Shown piece after piece: positions 9,439 through 15,492 of a stretch of 15,492 nt of DNA. The first letter of the stretch is position 1. Every line of letters begins with the position of its first letter. A program made the translations under genes and the position numbers. This stretch comes from an uncultured Clostridium sp. Its GTDB lineage: Bacteria > Bacillota > Clostridia > Lachnospirales > Lachnospiraceae. The notes under the pieces are model-generated. The model was not told where the DNA came from, made no database searches, and saw nothing but the letters and a program-made list of their open reading frames with translations. The DNA is taken from positions 1 to 15,492 of the forward strand of contig USJW01000115.1 in the NCBI GenBank assembly GCA_900555045.1, in the 5' to 3' direction.

Positions 9439-9693
9439 CTACTGGTTATTCAGATACTTTTCAATCTCAGTCACCGCAGCCTCTTCGTCCGCGCCGTCAG
9501 CTTCCACAATGATGTCATTCCCTTTTAACAGAGCCAGAGTCATCATCCCCATAATGCTCTTGGCATTCACGCGCTTGGAACCTAACTCCAGGTAGATCTT
9601 GCTCTCATACTGGCTAGCAACCTGTACCAGCATTGCAACCGGCTTCGCCTCTGAACCTTCCTGTCCCTCGATTGTGATCACTTTCTTTAACAT
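9439..9693 (-). CDS. Crh-like HPr paralogue with His15 replaced by Glu
   Basis: An 84-residue protein with the HPr fold (four strands and three helices by family). In the phosphocarrier HPr, enzyme I phosphorylates His15 in a GxHARP motif. Here that segment is GSEAKPVAML, with Glu15 and Lys17, so it cannot carry sugar-transport phosphate on His15. The second regulatory site is intact: VNAKSIMGMM places Ser46 where HprK phosphorylates, and this stretch closely resembles Bacillus Crh, which has Gln15. The likely role is as a Ser46-P corepressor of CcpA or another carbon-state signal, with HprK encoded in the same cluster. The start at 9693 has GAGGAGG 6 nt upstream; a reading from 9708 is rejected because that ribosome site lies between the two starts. 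It sits directly after whiA, as crh does in Bacillus. Confidence 0.93.
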   Translation of the reverse strand: MLKKVITIEGQEGSEAKPVAMLVQVASQYESKIYLELGSKRVNAKSIMGMMTLALLKGNDIIVEADGADEEAAVTEIEKYLNNQ

Positions 9694-9714
9694 AATTATC
9701 CTCCTCATTGCTTT

Positions 9715-9742
9715 GAATGGACAGCGGCCGCCGCCTCCATTC
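9715..9742 (-). other. Hairpin just upstream of the HPr-like gene
   Basis: On the minus strand GAATGGA pairs with TCCATTC (7 bp), with a GCGG/CCGC inner stem separated by a small internal loop. It ends about 10 nt before the GAGGAGG ribosome site and has no U-run. It may modulate translation or stability of the downstream part of the message after whiA. Confidence 0.5.
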
Positions 9743-9769
9743 TGATGCCTGTACTGAATGTACCCGTAC

Positions 9770-10729
9770 CTACCATTTCGCGGAACCCTCTCTCAGATCG
9801 TTTGCCAAAAGCCCCAGCTTTCTGAGACGGTGGTTGACTCCGGATTTTCCCACAGGGGGATCCAGCGCCTCTCCCAGTTCCTTCAGTGTTGCGTCCGGCC
9901 GCTCCAGCCGAACCAGGGCCATCTCCCGAAGATTGTCAGGAAGCCCGTCCAGACCGATCGTCGCCTGTATGTAGCGGATATCCTCCATCTGCTTTACCGC
10001 AGCGGACACGGTCTTGTTGATATTGGCAGTCTCGCAGTTTACCTGGCGGTTCACGCTGTTTCGCATCTCCTTCACGATCCGGATATTCTCCAGCTCCATG
10101 AGAGCCACAGGCGCCTCCATCACATTCAGGATGTCCACGATCTGGCTGCCCTCTTTGATGTAGACCACAAAGTACTTTTTACGGAGTACAATCTTGGCCT
10201 CAATGTCAAAGGTTGCAATCAGATCCCTCAGCTGTTCTGCCTTGGGCATGGTCGCGCACACAATCTCAAAGTGATAAAACTTTTCCGGATCACTGATGGA
10301 GCCGGAGGCCAGAAACGCGCCGCGGATAAACGCCCGGCGGCAGCAGGAATTCTGGACCACCACATTGCGCACCACCGACAAATCCTCCGAGATCTCGCCG
10401 TACTCGTCAAGGAGTTTGGTCGCCTGGAGCACCCGGATGGCATCCACATGTTCCCGGACTGCTACAATATATGTTCTGTTTCGCTTCAGGTATGCATTGC
10501 GTCGAATTGAAACATCAGTACCTATATTAAATGTTTTTTTCAATAATGTAAAGTACTTTCTTGCAACTGCCACATTTTCCGTGTGAATTTCAATGGAAAA
10601 GTGATCCTTACCCGAAATTTTAATCCGCCCGCAAAGGCTTAAGATCGCCGCGATCTCCGCGATCTGACAGTGGCGCGCAGGGTTTAACTGGCGGGACAGC
10701 TCGTCCTTTACCTTGGATGAAAATGACAT
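9770..10729 (-). CDS. whiA: DNA-binding protein WhiA
   Basis: A conserved Gram-positive regulator: a sporulation activator in Streptomyces, linked to cell division and metabolism in Bacillus. The 319-residue protein has an N-terminal degenerate LAGLIDADG homing-endonuclease-like region with CCRRAFIRGAFLASGSI (129-145), and a C-terminal helix-turn-helix (about 250-310, including LKELGEALDPPVGKSGVNHR). The nuclease Asp residues are absent, as in the whole family. The ATG has GAGGTG 5 nt upstream. It lies between murB and the Crh-like gene; rapZ and yvcK, which often precede whiA, are missing. Confidence 0.97.
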   Translation of the reverse strand: MSFSSKVKDELSRQLNPARHCQIAEIAAILSLCGRIKISGKDHFSIEIHTENVAVARKYFTLLKKTFNIGTDVSIRRNAYLKRNRTYIVAVREHVDAIRVLQATKLLDEYGEISEDLSVVRNVVVQNSCCRRAFIRGAFLASGSISDPEKFYHFEIVCATMPKAEQLRDLIATFDIEAKIVLRKKYFVVYIKEGSQIVDILNVMEAPVALMELENIRIVKEMRNSVNRQVNCETANINKTVSAAVKQMEDIRYIQATIGLDGLPDNLREMALVRLERPDATLKELGEALDPPVGKSGVNHRLRKLGLLANDLREGSAKW

Positions 10730-10758
10730 CAGTTCACCTCTGTTTCACTCACATTGGA

Positions 10759-10817
10759 GGCGCCGGATGGCCTTACGGCCTGCCGGCGCCCGCCCTATTT
10801 CCCGCGCCTTGCGGCGC
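10759..10817. repeat. Two GC-rich palindromes between murB and whiA
   Basis: First element (10759-10790): GGCGCCGG pairs with CCGGCGCC, then a 2x2 internal loop, then GGCC-TTAC-GGCC. Second element (10804-10817): GCGCC-TTGC-GGCGC, which on the minus strand has a GCAA (GNRA) tetraloop. Both share GGCGCC. On the minus strand no U-run follows, so they are not standard terminators for murB; on the plus strand TTTT follows the second. They resemble a repetitive extragenic palindrome or a folded RNA element, and they occupy most of the 100-nt gap. Confidence 0.7.
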
Positions 10818-10828
10818 CTTTTGTCTGA

Positions 10829-11746
10829 TCAAAATTCGCCCCAGCGGCGCACCTCCATCTCCAGCTCCACGCCGAAGTGCTCCTTCACCGTGCCGCTCAC
10901 ATGGCTGCACAGCTCCATCACGTCCGCGGCGGTCGCCCCGCCCCGGTTGATCACAAAGCCGCAGTGCTTCTCCGACACCTGGGCGCCTCCCCGCGCGAAG
11001 CCTCGAAGGCCTGCGTCCTCAATCAGCTTCCCCGCAAAATATCCGGCGGGGCGCTTGAAGGTGCTGCCGGCGCTGGGGAACTCTAACGGCTGCTTATCCC
11101 TGCGCCTGGCGGCCAGATCATCCATGACCGCCCGAATCTGGTCCGCGCTCCCGACAGAGAGAGCCAGCTGCGCCTCGAGCACCACATAGCCGCGCTCAGC
11201 CACACAGCTTCTCCGGTAGCCGAAGTCCATCTCCTCCCCGCTTAAGGTAAGCACGCGCCCCTCCGGGTCCATCACCCGGACAGAGGCCACCACGTTCTTC
11301 ATCTCAGAGCCGTAGGCGCCCGCGTTCATCACCACGGCTCCCCCCAGCGTCCCGGGAATCCCGGCGGCAAACTCCAGCCCGGTCAGTTCACTTTTGAGGG
11401 CCAGGGCCGCCGCCCTGGAGAGCAGCATCCCGGCTCCGATCCGAAGTCTGGCGCCGTCTAAGACCTCCCCGTAATTCCAGTTGTCCTCCATGGCCACCAC
11501 CACGCCGTCCACGCCGCGGTCGCTGACCAGGAGGTTGCTTCCGTTTCCTAAAATCCGGCAGGGCACTCCCCGCCTGCCGCACAGCCGCAGAACGGCTGCC
11601 AGCTCCTCCTCGCCGTCCGGCACCGCGTAGAGCGCAGCCGGTCCGCCGATCCGGAAGGTCGTGTGGCGGCTCATGGGCTCAAGCTCCAAAAGGCGCGAGC
11701 GCTCCGAGGCCAGCACGGCCCTCAGTTCCTGTTTCAAATCTTCCAT
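10829..11746 (-). CDS. murB: UDP-N-acetylenolpyruvoylglucosamine reductase
   Basis: A FAD enzyme that reduces UDP-GlcNAc-enolpyruvate with NADPH to UDP-MurNAc, the second committed step of peptidoglycan synthesis. FAD-binding segments are TFRIGGPA (about 30-37), GNGSNLLVSD (67-76) and GIPGTLGGAVVMNAGAYG (129-146). The type II active site includes FGYRRS (175-180), SAGSTFKRP (225-233, Ser228 as proton donor) and a C-terminal Glu in LEMEVRRWG. At 305 residues it is typical of type II enzymes. I favour the ATG at 11746 because GGAG lies 9 nt upstream; an in-frame ATG at 11761, overlapping the hprK stop as TGATG, is possible but has a poor ribosome site. Tight linkage to hprK implies co-transcription. 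Confidence 0.96.
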   Translation of the reverse strand: MEDLKQELRAVLASERSRLLELEPMSRHTTFRIGGPAALYAVPDGEEELAAVLRLCGRRGVPCRILGNGSNLLVSDRGVDGVVVAMEDNWNYGEVLDGARLRIGAGMLLSRAAALALKSELTGLEFAAGIPGTLGGAVVMNAGAYGSEMKNVVASVRVMDPEGRVLTLSGEEMDFGYRRSCVAERGYVVLEAQLALSVGSADQIRAVMDDLAARRRDKQPLEFPSAGSTFKRPAGYFAGKLIEDAGLRGFARGGAQVSEKHCGFVINRGGATAADVMELCSHVSGTVKEHFGVELEMEVRRWGEF

Positions 11747-11760
11747 TCGGTTCAACTCCA

Positions 11761-12687
11761 TCAATCAGCTCTCGACAAATTCGCCTGTACTCTCTTGTAC
11801 AGCTCCTGGGCCGCATTGTAGCCCATCTTCTTCTGGCGGTAGTTGACAGCCGCTGACTCCACGATGATCGCCAGATTCCGGCCCGGACGGATGGGGATCG
11901 TGTGGCACACCACCTGGTTGCCCAGGAATTCCGTGTACTGGTCCTCCAGCCCCAATCGGTCGTACTCCTTATCCTTGCTCCAGTCCTCCAGCTTGATCAC
12001 CATGTCGATGGACTGGGTATCCTTCACGCTCTCCACGCCGAACAGGGTCTTCACATCGATGATCCCGATGCCCCGCAGCTCGATAAAGTGCTTTGTAATG
12101 TCCGGCGCGCTGCCGATCAGCGTGTCGTCGCTGACCTTGCGGATCTCCACCACGTCGTCCGTCACCAGACGGTGGCCGCGCTTGATCAGCTCCAGAGCCG
12201 CCTCGCTCTTTCCGATGCCGCTCTCGCCCATGATCAGCACGCCCTCGCCGAACACGTCGATCAGCACGCCGTGGATGCTGATGCAGGGGGCCAGCTTCAC
12301 ATTGAGCCAGCGGATAATCTCTGCCATCAGGGAGGAGGTGGTCTTGTCGGAGACCAGGCAGGGGACGCCGTAGTAGTTGCAGTACTCTAACAGGTCCTCA
12401 TCCGGGTCCTGCCCGCGGCTGAACACCAGGCAGGGGATCTGGCTGGAGGTCAGCTTGTCGTACATCTCGCGCTTGCGCTCCCGGTCCATGGTATTAATAT
12501 ATGCCTGCTCCACGTATCCGATGATCTGAACCCGCTCACGGTCGAAATGATCGAAAAAGCCGGTCAGCTGCAGCGCCGGGCGGTTTACGTCCGGGTGGGT
12601 CAAAACGATCTTATCCGCATCGATTTCCGGCGTGGTATTTTTGAGCTTAAATTTTTCAATAATTTCCGCAATGGTTACTCCATGCAT
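11761..12687 (-). CDS. hprK: HPr kinase/phosphorylase
   Basis: Bifunctional sensor of carbon state that phosphorylates Ser46 of HPr and its paralogues using ATP or pyrophosphate, and removes the phosphate when inorganic phosphate is high. The 308-residue protein has an N-terminal MurF-like domain (about 1-130) and a C-terminal kinase domain with the P-loop GESGIGKS (154-161), catalytic-site segments SIHG (137-140) and TDDVVEI (176-182), the family signature IELRGIGIIDVKTLFG (202-217) and the IPIRPGRN loop (264-271). The ATG has AAGGGGG about 7 nt upstream. A 62-nt gap separates it from uvrC; a weak extended -10 (TGTGATAGT) is present there, so an internal promoter is possible. The Crh-like protein encoded nearby is a natural substrate. 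Confidence 0.97.
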   Translation of the reverse strand: MHGVTIAEIIEKFKLKNTTPEIDADKIVLTHPDVNRPALQLTGFFDHFDRERVQIIGYVEQAYINTMDRERKREMYDKLTSSQIPCLVFSRGQDPDEDLLEYCNYYGVPCLVSDKTTSSLMAEIIRWLNVKLAPCISIHGVLIDVFGEGVLIMGESGIGKSEAALELIKRGHRLVTDDVVEIRKVSDDTLIGSAPDITKHFIELRGIGIIDVKTLFGVESVKDTQSIDMVIKLEDWSKDKEYDRLGLEDQYTEFLGNQVVCHTIPIRPGRNLAIIVESAAVNYRQKKMGYNAAQELYKRVQANLSRAD

Positions 12688-12749
12688 GATGATACCCCCT
12701 TATCCGTTTCAATTTACTTCTATCATACTATCACATCTTCCGATGCTTG

Positions 12750-14672
12750 TCATGTGTTTTCTGGCTCCCCGCCGTCCTCCCCGCCTTCCCCGGCATTTCC
12801 CGCCGCGGGCGGCCTGTGGAAGAATTCGTACACCTGGCGGGCGGCCCGCTCGTTCATCTGGGGCACGCCTGCGAGCTCCGCGACCTCCGCGTTCCGGATG
12901 GCCTCGATGTCCTTGAACGTGCGCATCAGCGCCTTTCTCCGGGCCGGACCGATTCCCGGGATGTCGTCCAAAACGGACTTCACCTGGTCCTTCCCGCGCA
13001 GGCTTCTGTGGTACTCGATGGCGAACCGGTGGGCCTCGTCCTGGATCCGCGTGATCAGGCGGAAGCCCTCGCTGTGCCGGTCGATGGGAACCTCCACGTT
13101 GTTGTAGTAGAGTCCCCTGGTCCGGTGGTAGTCGTCCTTCACCATGCCGCAGACCGGGATCGAGATTCCCAGGCTGTCTAACACCTCAAGGGCGATGTTC
13201 ACCTGGCCTCTGCCGCCGTCCATCATGATCAGGTCCGGGAAGCGGGTAAAGCTCCCGGCGGTCAGGTCTGCGCCGGACTCCCGGCACTCCTGCACCTCCT
13301 TAAGGCCGTGGGAGAAGCGCCGCGTCAGCACCTCCCGCATGGACGCGTAGTCGTCCGGTCCCTGGACCGTGCGGATCTTGAACTTCCGGTAGTCGCTGCG
13401 CTTGGGCCTTCCGTCCTCGTAGACCACCATGGATCCCACGGACTCCACGCCGCTGGTGTTGGAGATGTCGAAGGCCTCGATGCGCCGCACATTTTCCAGG
13501 CCGATCAGCCCGCCGATCTGGTTCATGGCGCCGATGGTTCGCAGCTCCTCCTTCTTGATCCGCTCCTTGTCCTGGCTTAACACCAGGGCCGCGTTGCGGG
13601 CCGCCAGCTCCACCAGCCGCTCCTTCTCGCCCTTCTTCGGCACCACGATTTTCACCTTCTGGCCCCTGCGCTCCGTGAGCCAGCGGCTGATGACCTCCTC
13701 GTCCGACACCGGGGTCTGGAGCCACAGCTCCCGGGGGATGAACGGGGTGCCCGCGTAGAACTGCTTCACGAAGCTGTCTAAGATCTCCCCGTCGTCCTCC
13801 GCCGTGGCCGCCTGCAGGTGGAAGTGGTCTCTTCCGATCAGCTTGCCCTCCCGGATGAAGAACACCTGCACCACCGCGTCCTGCTCGTCCCTGGCCATGG
13901 CGATAATGTCCCGGTCCTCCCTGCCGCTGCTGGTGATCTTCTGCTTCTGCGCCACCTGCTTCACGCTGTTTAAGAGCTCCCGGTACTCGATGGCCCGCTC
14001 AAACTCCATGGCCTCGCTGGCCTGCTGCATCCTCTCCTCCAGGGATTTGATCAGCGGCGCGTAGCGGCCGTTTAGGAAGTCCAGCGCCTGGTTGAAGGAT
14101 TCCAGGTAAGCCTCCCTGGATATATACCCCTGGCACGGCGCGTCGCACTGCTTGATGTGGTAGTTCAGGCAGGGCCGCTCCTTGCCGATATCCCGGGGCA
14201 GATTCCGGTTGCAGGTGCGGATCCGGTAAAGCTTGTGGATCAGATCCAGCGTGTCCTTCACCGCCCCTGCGCTGGTGTACGGGCCGAAGTACCGGCTCTT
14301 CCCGTCCTTTTTCATGTCGCGGGAAAAAAGCAGCCGGGGAAACTCCTCGCCTACCGTGGCCTTGATGTATGGGTACGTCTTATCGTCCTTGAGCATGGTG
14401 TTGTACCTGGGGCGGTGCTCCTTGATCAGGTTGCACTCCAACACCAGGGCCTCCAGCTCCGAGTCCGTGAGAATATATTCAAACCAGGCGATGTGGGAGA
14501 CCATCTGCTCGATCTTTGCCGTCTTGTTGCGGCTGCTCTGGAAATACTGCCGCACCCGGTTCTTTAAGCTGATGGCCTTGCCTATATAGATAATCTCGTC
14601 CCGGTCATTGTGCATAAGATACACTCCCGGAGAGGCCGGAAGCTTTTTCAATTCTTCTTCTAAGTCAAACAA
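12750..14672 (-). CDS. uvrC: Excinuclease ABC subunit C
   Basis: Makes both incisions around DNA lesions in UvrABC nucleotide excision repair. The 640-residue protein has a GIY-YIG nuclease (SPGVYLM 14-20, IIYIGKA 27-33), four cysteines (154, 168, 176, 180) placed as in the UvrC iron-sulphur cluster, a UVR domain that contacts UvrB (about 204-240), an RNase H-like C-terminal nuclease (FDISN with Asp402, MMDGG with Asp485, EAHRFA with His548) and helix-hairpin-helix motifs (IPGIGPARRKAL, then VPQMNERAA). A Gly/Glu-rich tail of about 20 residues is disordered. The start is a TTG at 14672: no in-frame ATG or GTG lies between it and the stop at 14699, GAGG is 11 nt upstream, and the N-terminus matches the family. 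It follows the DUF1653 gene by 27 nt. Confidence 0.97.
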   Translation of the reverse strand: MFDLEEELKKLPASPGVYLMHNDRDEIIYIGKAISLKNRVRQYFQSSRNKTAKIEQMVSHIAWFEYILTDSELEALVLECNLIKEHRPRYNTMLKDDKTYPYIKATVGEEFPRLLFSRDMKKDGKSRYFGPYTSAGAVKDTLDLIHKLYRIRTCNRNLPRDIGKERPCLNYHIKQCDAPCQGYISREAYLESFNQALDFLNGRYAPLIKSLEERMQQASEAMEFERAIEYRELLNSVKQVAQKQKITSSGREDRDIIAMARDEQDAVVQVFFIREGKLIGRDHFHLQAATAEDDGEILDSFVKQFYAGTPFIPRELWLQTPVSDEEVISRWLTERRGQKVKIVVPKKGEKERLVELAARNAALVLSQDKERIKKEELRTIGAMNQIGGLIGLENVRRIEAFDISNTSGVESVGSMVVYEDGRPKRSDYRKFKIRTVQGPDDYASMREVLTRRFSHGLKEVQECRESGADLTAGSFTRFPDLIMMDGGRGQVNIALEVLDSLGISIPVCGMVKDDYHRTRGLYYNNVEVPIDRHSEGFRLITRIQDEAHRFAIEYHRSLRGKDQVKSVLDDIPGIGPARRKALMRTFKDIEAIRNAEVAELAGVPQMNERAARQVYEFFHRPPAAGNAGEGGEDGGEPENT

Positions 14673-14699
14673 CTGTCTATCACCCTCTACTATCTTACC

Positions 14700-15278
14700 C
14701 TATTCCCGCGAATCCCGCAAGCGGGAACCGTCGTAGCGCCTCTGCATTTCCAGATTTTTCCTGATATCGTCCAGCTGCTTCGCGATGTCGCCGCCGCCCG
14801 GCCCCATCTCCAGCACCACGCGCAGGCAGTCCACCTCCTCCTGCCCCACGCGGCCCTCCATGCGCTTTAAGGCCTCCAGCTGGCCCGCGGTGGAATCCGC
14901 CTCCAGGAAGGCCATCAGGTAGGGATTGGGGCGCTGCTCTTCCTCAGGGGCGGGAACTGGGGCGGAGGGAGTGGGGGCGGAGACTGGCCACCCGGAATCC
15001 GTGCCTGCGGCCGCCGGGTGAGCCTGACTCGCTCCCCCGCCCGGCGCAAACTCCACCCGCTCAAAGCGGTACTTCTGCTTCACATCCGGGTATTTTTCCC
15101 GGTCCACCTCGCTGACAAACATGTCCAGCGGGCGCACGTAGAGCCCAAAATCCCCGTAGAGGGCCTGGTACACCACCATCGCCTCCCCGGTCTCCGAGTG
15201 TGCGGCGATCCCCAAAACCTGATACAGCTTATTCTTAAAATGCCTGTAACATTCTCCTGGTTTTGGTATTCTGTCCAT
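14700..15278 (-). CDS. DUF1653 protein with extended C-terminal region
   Basis: A 192-residue protein of unknown function. The N-terminal 70 residues match DUF1653 (PGECYRHFKNKLYQVLGIA, then MVVYQALYGDFGLYVRPLDMF), a small beta-rich domain often found alone in bacteria. A Pro/Ala/Ser-rich linker (about 78-115) follows, then a helical segment (about 116-190) that includes a polar repeat-free stretch ending in RRYDGSRLRDSRE. No signal peptide or membrane segment is seen. The ATG has AAAGGA 7 nt upstream. It probably leads the uvrC transcript, but that says nothing firm about its role. Confidence 0.85.
   Translation of the reverse strand: MDRIPKPGECYRHFKNKLYQVLGIAAHSETGEAMVVYQALYGDFGLYVRPLDMFVSEVDREKYPDVKQKYRFERVEFAPGGGASQAHPAAAGTDSGWPVSAPTPSAPVPAPEEEQRPNPYLMAFLEADSTAGQLEALKRMEGRVGQEEVDCLRVVLEMGPGGGDIAKQLDDIRKNLEMQRRYDGSRLRDSRE
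14703..14727 (-). repeat. Competing inverted repeats at the 3' end of the DUF1653 gene
   Basis: On the minus strand TTCCCGC can pair with GCGGGAA across 11 nt (7 bp), or the first copy can pair instead with the nearer CGGGA around a CTTG loop. The two pairings exclude each other. They end at the stop codon, about 15 nt before the GAGG that serves the TTG-initiated uvrC. Confidence 0.45.
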
Positions 15279-15322
15279 ATGCGTTTCCTTTCCTGATTTT
15301 CTGTCATGTGCGCAGTACCGCG

Positions 15323-15492
15323 CTATTCTCCTGCCCCGCCTGTCGTGACGATCACAACATTGGGCTTGCTTCTCTTCTCTCCCTGCGCCGTTGTCTCCGG
15401 CTGGGCGGAAGCGGCCCGATCCGTGGCCTCTGTTTCCGGGTCTTCGCTGGTCTGCAGTTCTTCACTGGCGGATGTCTCATCCACCGGCGCCT
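15323..15492 (-). CDS. C-terminal end of an unidentified protein (truncated by window)
   Basis: An open frame of 55 residues entering from the right edge and ending at TAG 15325-15323. It is rich in Glu, Thr, Ser and Ala, a disordered acidic tail, and ends KPNVVIVTTGGAGE. This is the pattern of a linker or C-terminal tail of a larger protein, possibly an envelope protein, but the family cannot be told. The frame is preferred because the other minus-strand frames lack this composition or contain an early stop. The 44-nt gap to the DUF1653 gene holds that gene's ribosome site and no clear terminator. Confidence 0.6.
   Translation of the reverse strand, partial: APVDETSASEELQTSEDPETEATDRAASAQPETTAQGEKRSKPNVVIVTTGGAGE

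Overview
The window is a mostly single-strand (minus) block of housekeeping genes from an anaerobic Firmicute. It is best read as a Lachnospiraceae / Clostridium cluster XIVa chromosome. The reasons are the gene order uvrC-hprK-murB-whiA-HPr-dnaE-pfkA, a conserved Lachnospiraceae-type orphan gene (probably DUF6145) before dus, a lysyl-tRNA synthetase with an extra C-terminal tRNA-binding domain, strong AGGAGG-type ribosome sites and, by eye, fairly GC-rich coding sequence. Every gene I can support is on the minus strand, so transcription runs from high to low coordinates.

Layout in transcription order. (1) 15492-14700: the 3' end of an unidentified acidic, low-complexity protein, then a DUF1653 protein. 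(2) 14672-9439: uvrC (nucleotide excision repair), hprK (HPr kinase/phosphorylase), murB (peptidoglycan precursor synthesis), whiA (DNA-binding regulator) and a Crh-like HPr paralogue, closed by a strong intrinsic terminator at 9388-9423. (3) 9336-4785: dnaE (replicative-type DNA polymerase III alpha) and pfkA, with two small perfect hairpins between them and a terminator-like hairpin after pfkA. (4) 4714-3390: a conserved orphan gene overlapping a dus tRNA-dihydrouridine synthase by 4 nt. (5) 3353-725: a perfect-consensus promoter driving greA and lysS, ending in a strong bidirectional terminator. (6) 628-117: an AT-rich region with its own promoter and a two-gene toxin-antitoxin-like module whose toxin looks internally deleted.

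Functionally, hprK and the HPr-like protein form a carbon-signalling pair. The HPr-like protein keeps the HprK target Ser46 but has Glu instead of the phosphorylatable His15, so it should be a Crh-type regulator rather than a sugar-transport phosphocarrier. pfkA lies nearby. The rapZ (yvcJ) and yvcK genes that commonly sit between murB and whiA are absent; only about 100 nt remain there, dominated by two GC-rich palindromes.

I found no CRISPR array, rRNA, tRNA, transposase or clearly new multi-gene system. The most notable signals are the His15-to-Glu HPr paralogue, the missing rapZ/yvcK with palindromes in their place, the LysRS fusion, the 11-bp tandem repeats upstream of the greA promoter, and the degraded toxin with a perfect palindrome at the apparent deletion point. 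Identifications are from reading the sequence; no database search was run.
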